Shown piece after piece: positions 36,149 through 44,022 of a stretch of 64,000 nucleotides of DNA (the stretch's first letter is position 1; each line of letters starts with the position of its first letter). The position numbers and the translations under genes are program-made. The notes under the pieces were generated by a model that worked only from the letters and a program-made list of their open reading frames with translations, was not told the DNA's origin and made no database searches. The DNA comes from Castellaniella sp034674885 (GTDB lineage Bacteria > Pseudomonadota > Gammaproteobacteria > Burkholderiales > Burkholderiaceae_B): the NCBI RefSeq assembly GCF_034674885.1, contig NZ_JAUCDS010000003.1:62001-126000 (forward strand), given 5' to 3'.

Positions 36149-37005
36149 TGTTTCTGGATCTGGGCTCCGGTGTCAGCCTGATCGTACTGATCTTTCTGCT
36201 GCTGGTGCTCTTCAAGCTCTTTCACATCCTGCGCGAATACGAGCGGGCCGTCGTCTTCACGCTGGGGCGCTTCACGGGGGCGAAAGGCCCTGGCCTGATC
36301 ATCGTCATCCCGTTCCTGCAGCAGATTGTGCGCGTAGACATGCGCGTGATCACTATGGATATTCCGCCCCAGGACGTGATTTCCCGCGACAACGTTTCGG
36401 TGCAGGTCAATGCCGTGGTGTATTTCCGGGTGGTCGACCCCGGCAAGGCCATCATCCAGGTGGAACACTTCCTGGAAGCCACCAGCCAACTGGCGCAGAC
36501 CACTCTGCGGGCAGTCCTGGGCAAACATGAACTCGATGAAATGCTGTCGGAACGCGAAAAGCTGAACCTGGACGTGCAGACGATCCTGGATGCCCAGACC
36601 GATGGCTGGGGCATCAAGGTCACCAACGTCGAGATCAAGCATATCGATCTGAACGAAACCATGGTGCGCGCCATGGCGCGCCAGGCCGAAGCCGAGCGTG
36701 ACCGGCGCGCCAAGGTCATTCACGCAGAAGGCGAGCGTCAGGCCGCTCAGGCCCTGGCAGAAGCCGCCCATACCCTGGCCCGGGAACCGTCCTCGATGCA
36801 GCTGCGATATCTGGAAACCCTGACGCAGGTGGCGGGCGACAAATCGTCCACGCTGGTGTTCCCGATCCCCATTGATCTGCTGGCCGGATTTATCGGGCAG
36901 ACGCGTCCGACTCCGCCAGCAACTGGCCTATCGCCGCGCCCACCCGCAGATCGTCCAGCTGACCAAAGTGATGCAACCGGATCCGGCCCTGTTCGTCCAG
37001 AATGA
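36145..37005 (+). CDS. Slipin/SPFH (stomatin-like) membrane protein
   Basis: A 286-aa protein with an N-terminal hydrophobic anchor (about 7-26) and an SPFH/band 7 domain: EYERAVVFTLGRFTGAKGPG, DMRVITMDIPPQDVISRDNV, VQVNAVVYFRV and TTLRAVLGKHELDEMLSER. A coiled-coil stretch rich in Ala, Glu and Arg follows (AMARQAEAERDRRAKVIHAE). The last 40 residues are low-complexity, Pro-rich and encoded by DNA that also encodes, on the other strand, the C terminus of the redoxin gene (116-bp overlap). Translationally coupled to the NfeD-like gene. Confidence 0.92.
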   Translation: MMFLDLGSGVSLIVLIFLLLVLFKLFHILREYERAVVFTLGRFTGAKGPGLIIVIPFLQQIVRVDMRVITMDIPPQDVISRDNVSVQVNAVVYFRVVDPGKAIIQVEHFLEATSQLAQTTLRAVLGKHELDEMLSEREKLNLDVQTILDAQTDGWGIKVTNVEIKHIDLNETMVRAMARQAEAERDRRAKVIHAEGERQAAQALAEAAHTLAREPSSMQLRYLETLTQVAGDKSSTLVFPIPIDLLAGFIGQTRPTPPATGLSPRPPADRPADQSDATGSGPVRPE

Positions 37006-37378
37006 AGAGGGTGGGGGTGCCCTGCATGCGCCAGGCCTGCATGGTCAGCGGAATGGGGTTGCCCCGGGGGTCCGGGCGATCGATGCCCACCGGGAAATGG
37101 ATACGGTATTCGTGCAGGAAGGCCCGCAGGGCGACTTCGCCCATGGCGGCGTGATGCTCGAAGACCGTGTGCAAGCCGATGACCTGCACCCGTCCCGGCG
37201 GAAAAGCCTGATGGATGGATTTGGCCTGAGGGATGCCGTGCGACACGCATCCCGGGCACAGCATCTGAAAGGCATGGACGACCACGACTGACCCGCGCAA
37301 GTCTTCCAGCGACAGCGGGGCATCGGTATTCAGCCAGCTTTCCACATCCCATGCGGGGGCCAGATCGCCCGTGATCAT
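36890..37378 (-). CDS. Thioredoxin-fold peroxiredoxin/TlpA-like protein
   Basis: A 162-aa redoxin with the pattern DLRGSVVVVHAFQMLCPGCV (active-site CPGC at residues 41-44), a QVIGLHTVFEHH strand, and the cis-Pro segment MQGTPTLFILDEQGRI. No signal peptide is evident, so probably cytoplasmic. Candidate starts are ATG 37378, ATG 37384 and TTG 37402; I prefer 37378 because GGAAGG lies about 8 bp before it. The 3' end runs 116 bp into the convergent slipin gene. The exact substrate (peroxide or disulfide) is unknown. Confidence 0.82.
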   Translation of the reverse strand: MITGDLAPAWDVESWLNTDAPLSLEDLRGSVVVVHAFQMLCPGCVSHGIPQAKSIHQAFPPGRVQVIGLHTVFEHHAAMGEVALRAFLHEYRIHFPVGIDRPDPRGNPIPLTMQAWRMQGTPTLFILDEQGRIRLHHFGQLDDLRVGAAIGQLLAESDASAR

Positions 37379-37531
37379 CGCCATGTCCTTCCAGTGCGCC
37401 AAGCCCCATCATAGGCCCGCCCGTGGGCAATAGGGAAGGCCTACAATGTTTGGCGGTATTCCCACATTCGACGGTCGGCCATGGTGTAATAAGGCCCCAA
37501 ATCCTCTTTTCCGCACACTGGAGATTGACTC

Positions 37532-37864
37532 ATGAAACTGTCTGCACTGGCTTTGTGCATTCCCTTGCTGGCCCTGGGGCAGCTTGCCCACGCAGCGCCG
37601 GATTACGCTCAAGTCAAGGACATTCTCACGAAGAATGCCTGTCTGGCGTGCCACGCCGTCGATAAAAAGGTCATCGGGCCATCCTATGACGAAGTCGCTG
37701 CCAAACACAAAGGCCAGGCAGATGCCGCAGCCATCCTGACCAAGCACATCAAGGAAGGCAGCACGGGCAATTACGGCCCCATCCCCATGCCGCCCAACGC
37801 CGGCATTTCCGATGCGGACATCCAGACCGTGGTCGAATGGCTCGTCGCCGGCGCGGCGCACTGA
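37532..37864 (+). CDS. Small periplasmic cytochrome c (c551/c552-like)
   Basis: A 110-aa mono-haem cytochrome with a signal peptide (about 1-21, ending AHAAP) and haem-binding CLACH at about residues 37-41. The GNYGPIPMPPN segment supplies the axial Met and the C-terminal helix is IQTVVEWLVAG. This pattern is close to Pseudomonas cytochrome c551/c552, an electron donor to nitrite reductase and oxidases. The promoter region has an extended -10-like TGTAATAA around 37484. nadB follows after 19 bp. Confidence 0.92.
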   Translation: MKLSALALCIPLLALGQLAHAAPDYAQVKDILTKNACLACHAVDKKVIGPSYDEVAAKHKGQADAAAILTKHIKEGSTGNYGPIPMPPNAGISDADIQTVVEWLVAGAAH

Positions 37865-37883
37865 TCGGCGCCGGAGCACCTGG

Positions 37884-39521
37884 GTGAATCCGCACTACGA
37901 TGTACTGATCATCGGCAGTGGCCTGGCGGGCCTGACCGTCGCCTTGCACCTGGCGGCGGATAAAAAGGTAGCCGTGCTGTCGAAAAAGGCCTTGCTGGAT
38001 GGCGCCAGCAACTGGGCCCAGGGCGGCATCGCCGCCGTGCTGGATTCCCAGGACAGCCACGACGAACACATGGCCGACACCCAGGTGGCCGGAGCCGGCC
38101 TGTGCGATGTGCAGGCAACGCGGCACATCGTCGAACAAGGGCCTTCCGCCATCGACTGGTTGATCAAGCTGGGCGTGCCCTTCACCCCCGACCAGGGGGC
38201 GGAACTGGGCTTTCACCTGACCCGCGAAGGTGGCCACAGCCAGCGGCGCATCATCCACGCTGCCGACGAAACCGGCCACCTGGTGCAGTTGACGCTGGAA
38301 CAGCAGGTGCGGGCGCATCACAACATCACGCTGCTGGAACATCATTCCGGGGTCGAACTGATCACCAGCCGCATCCTGGAGCCTCACGGCTCGGCCATGC
38401 CCGACGCACCCGCTCGCTGCCTGGGCGCTTATGTCTACGATGAACGCGGCGATCAGGTGCGCACTCTTCTGGCCGGCCAGGTCGTGCTGGCCACGGGTGG
38501 CGCGGGCAAGGTCTACCTGCACACCAGCAATCCCGACACCTCGACAGGCGACGGCATCGCCATGGCCTGGCGGGCGGGCTGTCGGGTGGCCAATATGGAA
38601 TTCATGCAGTTCCATCCCACCTGCATGTACCATCCCCAGGCCAAATCCTTCCTGATTTCCGAGGCCGTGCGCGGCGAGGGCGGTGTCCTGCGCCTGCCGG
38701 CGGCCGCCGGTGCCCAGGCCGGCGAACGCTTCATGCAATGGCACGACGAGCGCCTGGAACTGGCTCCGCGCGATGTGGTTGCCCGCGCCATCGATTTCGA
38801 GATCAAGAAACGCGGCCTGACACACGTGGAACTGGACATCAGCCACCGGTCGCCTGAATTCATCCGCGAACATTTCCCCACGATCCACGCACGCTGCCTG
38901 GAATTCGGCATCGACATGACACGCGAACCGATCCCGGTCGTGCCGGCCATGCATTTCACTTGCGGCGGGGTCGTGATCGACCTGAACGGTCGCACCGACA
39001 TCCCGGGCCTGTACGCCGTAGGGGAAACCGCCTATACCGGCCTGCATGGCGCCAACCGCCTGGCCAGCAATTCCCTGCTGGAATGTCTGGTGATCGGCCG
39101 CAATGCGGCGCACGATATCGATGCGCAGCCTGCGCCCGCGCCGATGTCGGGGCAACGGGTGCCGGACTGGGACGACAGCCGCGCCCGCGACGGGGCCGAG
39201 GCCGTGCTGGTCACGCACGCCTGGGACGAAGTCCGACGCCTCATGTCCAACTACGTCGGTATCGTGCGCACGCAGAAACGCCTCGGTCGCGCACGCCAGC
39301 GCATCAGCCTGCTGGAACAGGAAATCGAGGCCTACTACCAGGAATATCGCGTCACCAGCGACCTGCTGGAATGCCGCAACCTGATCCAGGTCGCGGCTCT
39401 GGTGGTGGCCGCCGCCTTGTCGCGCAAGGAAAGCCGGGGCCTGCACTACTGCCAGGATTTCCCCTGGACGCTGCCACGCGCGCTGCCCACCGTCATGACG
39501 CCTGATGCCGGTTTCCGCTGA
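37884..39521 (+). CDS. nadB: L-aspartate oxidase
   Basis: A 545-aa FAD enzyme that oxidises L-aspartate to iminoaspartate, the first step of de novo NAD synthesis. The N-terminal VLIIGSGLAGLTVALHLA binds FAD; ASNWAQGGIAAV, MEFMQFHPT, HFTCGGVVID and the GLYAVGETAYTGLHGANRLA block are family signatures, with a C-terminal helical domain (about 430-520). The start is GTG 37884 with GGAGC upstream. The pathway partners nadA and nadC lie convergently just beyond the terminator. Confidence 0.95.
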   Translation: MNPHYDVLIIGSGLAGLTVALHLAADKKVAVLSKKALLDGASNWAQGGIAAVLDSQDSHDEHMADTQVAGAGLCDVQATRHIVEQGPSAIDWLIKLGVPFTPDQGAELGFHLTREGGHSQRRIIHAADETGHLVQLTLEQQVRAHHNITLLEHHSGVELITSRILEPHGSAMPDAPARCLGAYVYDERGDQVRTLLAGQVVLATGGAGKVYLHTSNPDTSTGDGIAMAWRAGCRVANMEFMQFHPTCMYHPQAKSFLISEAVRGEGGVLRLPAAAGAQAGERFMQWHDERLELAPRDVVARAIDFEIKKRGLTHVELDISHRSPEFIREHFPTIHARCLEFGIDMTREPIPVVPAMHFTCGGVVIDLNGRTDIPGLYAVGETAYTGLHGANRLASNSLLECLVIGRNAAHDIDAQPAPAPMSGQRVPDWDDSRARDGAEAVLVTHAWDEVRRLMSNYVGIVRTQKRLGRARQRISLLEQEIEAYYQEYRVTSDLLECRNLIQVAALVVAAALSRKESRGLHYCQDFPWTLPRALPTVMTPDAGFR

Positions 39522-39558
39522 AAACGTTCGGGCCCGCTGCAATGAGCGGGCCCGAACG
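39521..39558 (-). terminator. Rho-independent terminator of nadAC
   Basis: CGTTCGGGCCCGCT and AGCGGGCCCGAACG form a perfect 14-bp stem with the 6-nt loop GCAATG. On the minus strand it is followed by TTTT, so it terminates the nadA-nadC transcript; on the plus strand it starts just after the nadB stop and has no T-tract. Confidence 0.85.
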
Positions 39559-39599
39559 CGGGGTGGGCGGAAGCATGCCGCCGGCTACAGGCTTCAGGA

Positions 39600-40478
39600 T
39601 CAGAGTATCCGCATCGAATAATCCACGGCCTTGATGTCCTTGGTCAGGCTGCCGACCGAGATCCGGTCGACTCCGGTCAGGGCAATGGCCCGCACGGTTT
39701 CGTGCGTGATGCCGCCGGAGGCTTCGAGCAGCGCTCGCCCTGCTGTCAGCACGACGGCGTCGCGCAGATCATCCAGGCTGAAGTTATCCAGCAGGATGGA
39801 TGCCGCCCCGGCATCCAGCGCCTGACGCAGTTCGTCCAGGCTCTCGACCTCGATCTGCACGGGGACGTCGTAAGGCAAGGCGTGTGCGGCCTGCAGCGCA
39901 GGCGCGATGCCCCCTGCGGCGGCGATGTGGTTTTCCTTGATCAGGACGCCATCGTACAGCGCCAGCCGCTGATTCCGGCCACCGCCCACCCGGACCGCGT
40001 ATTTCTGCCCCAGACGCAGGCCGGGCAGGGTCTTGCGGGTATCCAGGACGGCAGCGCGAGTGCCGCTGACCAGGTCCGCATAGCGGCGGGTCGCCGTGGC
40101 CACGCCGGAAAACAGCTGCAGGAAATTCAGGGCCGTGCGCTCGGCCGTCAGCAGGGCGCGTGCCGGGCCGTGCAGCCGGCAGACGACGGAATCGGGTTCC
40201 ATCCAATCACCCTCTGCGTATGCCCAGTCCAGCAGGACCCGGTCATCGACCCGGTGCATGACGGCCTCGAACCAGGGGGCGCCACACAGCACAGCGGGTT
40301 CTCGTACGATGACGCGGGCCGATTCGACTTGCTGATCCGGGATCAGCAGGCCCGTGACGTCGCCCGTGCCGATGTCCTCGGCCAGCGCCTGGTCGATGTG
40401 GGCATCGAACGCCGCCTGCAGGGCGGGGGAGAAGGGCGCGTGAGGATTGCGAAGGGTAGAGGGCGGACGGCTGCTCAT
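39600..40478 (-). CDS. nadC: Nicotinate-nucleotide pyrophosphorylase (carboxylating)
   Basis: A 292-aa enzyme converting quinolinate and PRPP to nicotinate mononucleotide. It has ALAEDIGTGDVTGLLIP at the N terminus, LTAERTALNFLQLFSGVAT, TRKTLPGLRLGQKYAVRVGGG and KENHIAAAGGI with the active-site Arg, Lys and His residues, and the C-terminal LEASGGITHETVRAIALTGV. Start ATG 40478 overlaps the nadA stop (ATGA), so the two genes are translationally coupled. Confidence 0.95.
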   Translation of the reverse strand: MSSRPPSTLRNPHAPFSPALQAAFDAHIDQALAEDIGTGDVTGLLIPDQQVESARVIVREPAVLCGAPWFEAVMHRVDDRVLLDWAYAEGDWMEPDSVVCRLHGPARALLTAERTALNFLQLFSGVATATRRYADLVSGTRAAVLDTRKTLPGLRLGQKYAVRVGGGRNQRLALYDGVLIKENHIAAAGGIAPALQAAHALPYDVPVQIEVESLDELRQALDAGAASILLDNFSLDDLRDAVVLTAGRALLEASGGITHETVRAIALTGVDRISVGSLTKDIKAVDYSMRIL

Positions 40479-41614
40479 GCGGGGCCGACCTTGGCGAACA
40501 ACGCCTGTTCCTGGGCCAGATCGGCGCTGGGGCGCACCGGGCGGCGACGTGCAGCGGCGAAATCCAGCATTCGGTCGATGCAGATTTTCGCCTGACGGCC
40601 CAGTGCCGGATCCAGATGAACTTCGTTGCGGCCGAATTCCAGGGCGTCGGCAATTCCCTTCAGGGAATTCATGGCCATCCAGGGACAATGCGCGCAGCTT
40701 TTGCAGGTGGCGGATTCGCCGGCCGTGGGGGCGGCGATGAAGGTCTTTTCAGGCGCGGCCAGGCGCATTTTGTGCAGCAGCCCCTGGTCGGTGGCCACGA
40801 TGAAGGTCATGGCGGAGGATTCCGTGACGGCGGCGAGCAGCCGCGACGTGGACCCGACCACGTCCGCCTGGCTGACCACCGAGGCCGGGGATTCCGGGTG
40901 CACCAGGACCAGGGCGCCCGGGTGTTCCTTGCGCATGAGATCCAGTTCGATGCCCTTGAACTCGTCATGCACGGTGCACGAGCCCTGCCACAGCACCATG
41001 TCCGCGCCGGTCTCGCGCTGGATGTAGGACCCCAGGTGGCGATCGGGCGCCCAGAGAATCTTTTTCCCCTGGCGATGCAGGTCGGCCACGATCTCCAGGC
41101 CGATCGAGGAGGTCACCATCCAGTCGGCCTGGGCCTTGATCGCCGCGCTGGTGTTCGCGTAGACGACCACCGTACGATCGGGGTGCTGGGCGCGAAATTG
41201 AGCGAAGGCAACCGGATCGCAGCCCAGGTCCAGCGAACAGGTTGCGTCCAGGTCGGGCATCAGGATGCGTTTTTCAGGGCTCAGTATCTTCGCGGTCTCG
41301 CCCATGAAACGTACGCCCGACACCACCAGGGTCTGGGCGCTGTGATCGCGCCCGAATCGGGCCATCTCCAGTGAATCTGACACACAACCACCGGTTTCCT
41401 CGGCCAGGTCCTGGATGTCTGCATCCACGTAATAGTGGGCCACCAACACGGCATCTCGTGACGCCAGCAGGGCGCGGATGCGGGCTTTCTGGAAGGCGCG
41501 TTCCTCGGCGGACACGGGCGGATTGACTCGCGCCCAGGCTTGCGCCGGGCTGAGAGTTCCGCTGGCCATGTCCGGGCGGTCGAATTCGACGATTCGGGTA
41601 CCTGGAGACATCAT
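40475..41614 (-). CDS. nadA: Quinolinate synthase
   Basis: A 379-aa [4Fe-4S] enzyme condensing iminoaspartate with dihydroxyacetone phosphate to quinolinate. AHYYVDADIQDLAEETGG, the cluster cysteines in DATCSLDLGC, WQGSCTVHDEF and TCKSCAHCPWMAMN, and HPESPASVV are diagnostic. Start at the ATG-ATG pair (41614) is chosen because family N termini begin near IVEFDRP, but the Shine-Dalgarno there is poor; an in-frame ATG about 70 bp upstream is possible. Coupled to nadC, divergent from the Mn riboswitch gene. Confidence 0.93.
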   Translation of the reverse strand: MMSPGTRIVEFDRPDMASGTLSPAQAWARVNPPVSAEERAFQKARIRALLASRDAVLVAHYYVDADIQDLAEETGGCVSDSLEMARFGRDHSAQTLVVSGVRFMGETAKILSPEKRILMPDLDATCSLDLGCDPVAFAQFRAQHPDRTVVVYANTSAAIKAQADWMVTSSIGLEIVADLHRQGKKILWAPDRHLGSYIQRETGADMVLWQGSCTVHDEFKGIELDLMRKEHPGALVLVHPESPASVVSQADVVGSTSRLLAAVTESSAMTFIVATDQGLLHKMRLAAPEKTFIAAPTAGESATCKSCAHCPWMAMNSLKGIADALEFGRNEVHLDPALGRQAKICIDRMLDFAAARRRPVRPSADLAQEQALFAKVGPA

Positions 41615-41722
41615 GAGAATGGGGGCTTGAAGAGAGACAGGATGAACCGGGGAATCATACGCCAAAGCCATGGCGTATGCCGCTTGCATCCCCTTGGACT
41701 GGAGCTTTTCGGTCGCGGTGGT

Positions 41723-41728
41723 TATAAT
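41723..41728 (+). promoter_or_regulatory. -10 element (TATAAT) before the Mn riboswitch
   Basis: A consensus TATAAT lies 7-8 bp upstream of the expected 5' end of the riboswitch. No good -35 is seen at 17 bp; TTGGAC at 41694-41699 is 23 bp away. A sigma-70 promoter is therefore likely but not ideal. Confidence 0.6.
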
Positions 41729-41735
41729 TTCGCAC

Positions 41736-41885
41736 CCGTCACCGGGGAGTAGCCGATCGGGCGCCATTGCGGCGCATCCGAAGCCGATGTCAACACGCTT
41801 GGTCGTCCGACCATGGCACCGGCAGCCATCGATGGCCTGGCAAGACCGCTGACTGCGTTTCCCGTCGCAAGGGGCCGACGGCAGA
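41736..41885 (+). promoter_or_regulatory. yybP-ykoY (Mn2+) riboswitch
   Basis: The leader contains CACCGGGGAGTAGCCGA, then GAAGCCGATGTCAACACGCT and CCATGGCACCGGC, the conserved strands of the yybP-ykoY RNA as found upstream of E. coli mntP and alx (GGGGAGTAGCCGAT, GATGTCAACA, GATGGCA). These RNAs sense Mn2+. A further hairpin-rich stretch runs to the start codon at 41917, which has no Shine-Dalgarno in the last 12 bases, in keeping with control of translation. Boundaries are approximate. Confidence 0.9.
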
Positions 41886-41916
41886 CGTGGTCGCGCCAGC
41901 CCCCGATATCCATTCC

Positions 41917-42489
41917 ATGAACGCATTCCTGATCTCTGTCGGCGTCGTCGCTCTGGGCGAAATCGGCGACAAGACCCAATTGCTGGCGATGGTGCTGGCG
42001 GCCCGCTACCATCGTCCCGGCCTCATCTGTCTGGGCATCCTGATCGCCACCCTGGTCAATCACGCGTTGGCGGGGGCCGTCGGCATTGCGGTAGCCGATC
42101 TGCTGCACCCGACAACCCTGCAATGGATACTGGGCATTTCCTTCCTGCTGATGGCCGGCTGGCTGCTGATTCCCGACAAGCTGGACGACACACCCAAGCC
42201 TCTGCACGGCATGGGAGTGCTGACCACCACCATCGTGCTGTTCTTTCTGGCTGAAATGGGCGACAAGACCCAGATCGCGACCATCGCCCTGGCGGCGCGC
42301 TTCGACAGTCTGCTGGCGGTCGTGGCTGGCAGCACACTGGGCATGATGTTGGCCAACGTCCCGGCCGTCTACCTGGGCGACAAGGCCGCCAGCAAGCTGC
42401 CGCTGAAATGGGTACACGGGGCTGCCGCAGGACTGTTTGCTGTCATCGGGATCGGTACCTTGCTGAACGCGGCGGGCTGGCTGTCCTGA
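41917..42489 (+). CDS. TMEM165/GDT1 (UPF0016) family Mn2+ exporter
   Basis: A 190-aa inner-membrane protein with six helices in two repeats, each carrying the family motif: ALGEIGDKTQLLAMVLAARY (about 12-31) and LAEMGDKTQIATIALAARF (about 111-129). The ExGDKT motifs bind divalent cations; family members transport Mn2+ and Ca2+. Control by the Mn2+ riboswitch upstream strongly suggests manganese efflux (MneA-like). The start is chosen at the beginning of helix 1; no good Shine-Dalgarno is seen. Confidence 0.92.
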   Translation: MNAFLISVGVVALGEIGDKTQLLAMVLAARYHRPGLICLGILIATLVNHALAGAVGIAVADLLHPTTLQWILGISFLLMAGWLLIPDKLDDTPKPLHGMGVLTTTIVLFFLAEMGDKTQIATIALAARFDSLLAVVAGSTLGMMLANVPAVYLGDKAASKLPLKWVHGAAAGLFAVIGIGTLLNAAGWLS

Positions 42490-42496
42490 AGTACAC

Positions 42497-42548
42497 GGAA
42501 ATCCCGCCGGCCATACCTGCTCGGGCATATCGGAGATTAGGGATTTCC
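42497..42548. repeat. Inverted repeat after the GDT1-family gene
   Basis: GGAAATCCC (42497-42505) and GGGATTTCC (42540-42548) are perfect 9-bp inverted arms 34 bp apart. It may be a transcript-end structure or an operator for the next gene. A separate small dyad CGAAT-ACGG-ATTCG lies at 42581-42594, right before the next start codon. Confidence 0.35.
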
Positions 42549-42596
42549 CCAGGAGAATGTCTATACTGGTGATAGCCAACCGAATACGGATTCGCC

Positions 42597-43145
42597 ATGA
42601 CACTCTTCAGGCTGGAACAGTCCCCTGTCTGGTATTTTGCGGATTTCGTTCTGTATCCGGCGGCGCTCGCCGTCGGAACGGGGATGCTGCTGTGGCAGGG
42701 AGCCGGCCCCGGCTGGGTGCTGTTGCTGGCAGCGGTTCTGGGTTTCCTGACCTGGACCCTGATCGAGTATTGCCTGCACCGGTTCGTACTGCACGGCGTG
42801 CAGCCCTTCAGGCGCTGGCATGAAATCCATCACCAGCGGCCCTTCGCTCTGATCGGCACATCTACGGTGGTCAGCCTGTCCCTGATGGGGCTGCTGGTCC
42901 TCTGGCCCCTGTCTTTGACCCTGGGTCGCTGGATCGGCCTGTCGGCCACCCTGGGGGTGGCTGCGGGATACCTGCTCTACGTGCTCGTCCACCATGCCAC
43001 GCACCACTGGAAGGCAGCCCCCGGATCCTGGATGTACGCGCGCAAACGAGATCACGCGCTGCACCACCGGCCCGGCGCTCACGGCTGGTACGGGGTGACG
43101 ACATCGTTCTGGGATCGAGTATTCTTGACGGACCGGAATCGCTGA
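42597..43145 (+). CDS. Sterol desaturase/fatty acid hydroxylase superfamily protein
   Basis: A 182-aa membrane protein with four hydrophobic segments and the di-iron histidine boxes of the superfamily: HRFVLH (about 62-67), HEIHH (about 75-79), HHATHH (about 132-137) and HALHH (about 152-156). The compact form resembles bacterial carotenoid/fatty acid hydroxylases and may hydroxylate a membrane lipid. No carotenoid or lipid genes are adjacent, so the substrate is unknown. Confidence 0.83.
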   Translation: MTLFRLEQSPVWYFADFVLYPAALAVGTGMLLWQGAGPGWVLLLAAVLGFLTWTLIEYCLHRFVLHGVQPFRRWHEIHHQRPFALIGTSTVVSLSLMGLLVLWPLSLTLGRWIGLSATLGVAAGYLLYVLVHHATHHWKAAPGSWMYARKRDHALHHRPGAHGWYGVTTSFWDRVFLTDRNR

Positions 43146-43193
43146 CCGTCCTTTCCACAGATCCCCCATTCTCATCGCCCAGGAGCCCACCCC

Positions 43194-43832
43194 ATGTCCG
43201 CCCCCCTCATGCTGTATACCGATTCCCGTTTCATCAGCCCCTACGCCATGTCGGTGTTCGTTGCGCTGGCGGAAAAGGGCGTGCCTTTTGAAATGACTCC
43301 GGTCGACCTGGGGCGGGGTGATCAGCGCGCGCCTGGATACGTCGACCTGTCTCTGACCGGCAAGGTGCCGGCCCTGGTCCAGGGGGATTTCGCCCTGGCC
43401 GAATCATCGGCCATCATCGAGTACGTGGACGAGGCCTTTCCCGGCCCCGCGCTGTATCCCCGGGACGCGCGCCAGCGGGCACGCGCGCGCCAGATCCAGG
43501 CCTGGGTGCGCACCGACCTGGCAGCGCTGCGCCAGGAGCGCTCATCCGAAAACCTTTTCACCCGGCCGTCCCAGCCCTTGCCGCCGCTGACTGCCGCCGG
43601 CGGGCAGGCCGCCGAGAAACTGCTGTCCGTGGCCGGGCGACTGGTGCCATCGACAGGAAAACACCTGTTTGGCGCCTGGTGCGTCGCCGATTTCGAGCTT
43701 GCTTTCATGCTGCACCGTCTGGTCGCCTGCGGGGATCCGGTTCCCAGCCACCTGGCGGGCTATGTCCACGAGCAGTGGGGCCGATCGTCCGTTCAACGCT
43801 GGGTCGGCTTTCACGAGCGGCAGCAGACCTGA
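43194..43832 (+). CDS. Glutathione transferase (YfcF-like)
   Basis: A 212-aa GST with an N-terminal domain starting LMLYTDSRFISPYAMSVFVA, the glutathione-site SLTGKVPALVQGDFALAESSAI and a C-terminal domain containing HLFGAWCVADFELAFMLHRL. The pattern SPYAMSVFVAL is typical of YfcF, an enzyme with glutathione-dependent peroxidase activity in E. coli. AGGAGCCC precedes the start. Transcribed with or near the hydroxylase gene 48 bp upstream. Confidence 0.85.
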   Translation: MSAPLMLYTDSRFISPYAMSVFVALAEKGVPFEMTPVDLGRGDQRAPGYVDLSLTGKVPALVQGDFALAESSAIIEYVDEAFPGPALYPRDARQRARARQIQAWVRTDLAALRQERSSENLFTRPSQPLPPLTAAGGQAAEKLLSVAGRLVPSTGKHLFGAWCVADFELAFMLHRLVACGDPVPSHLAGYVHEQWGRSSVQRWVGFHERQQT

Positions 43833-43897
43833 GTGCCCCAGGCATGCCAGGTATACATTTTTTCATATCGATAATAAGAATATTTCATCTCTAAAAG

Positions 43898-43920
43898 TAT
43901 AATATTCGGACTTTTTGTCC
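43898..43920 (+). promoter_or_regulatory. Candidate promoter and small dyad before the hydroxybenzoate monooxygenase
   Basis: TATAAT at 43898-43903 lies in an AT-rich block that stands out from the GC-rich surroundings. It is followed by GGAC-TTTTT-GTCC at 43908-43920. The start codon is at 44023, giving a leader of about 110 nt. A LysR-family gene two genes downstream is a plausible regulator; the binding site is not proven. Confidence 0.45.
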
Positions 43921-44022
43921 ATACACTACTCAGCAGTCCGAGGCTGGGCGAGGGCGTTGCGGATGGCTCCGCAGCGCTCCGCAGCCCGCGCCGACCTTGG
44001 CGATCAGGAATCAGGAGACTGC

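Noticed and set aside
37749..39542. 597-codon open frame antisense to nadB
   Set aside because: Low-complexity His/Gln/Asp composition; nadB on the plus strand is unambiguous.
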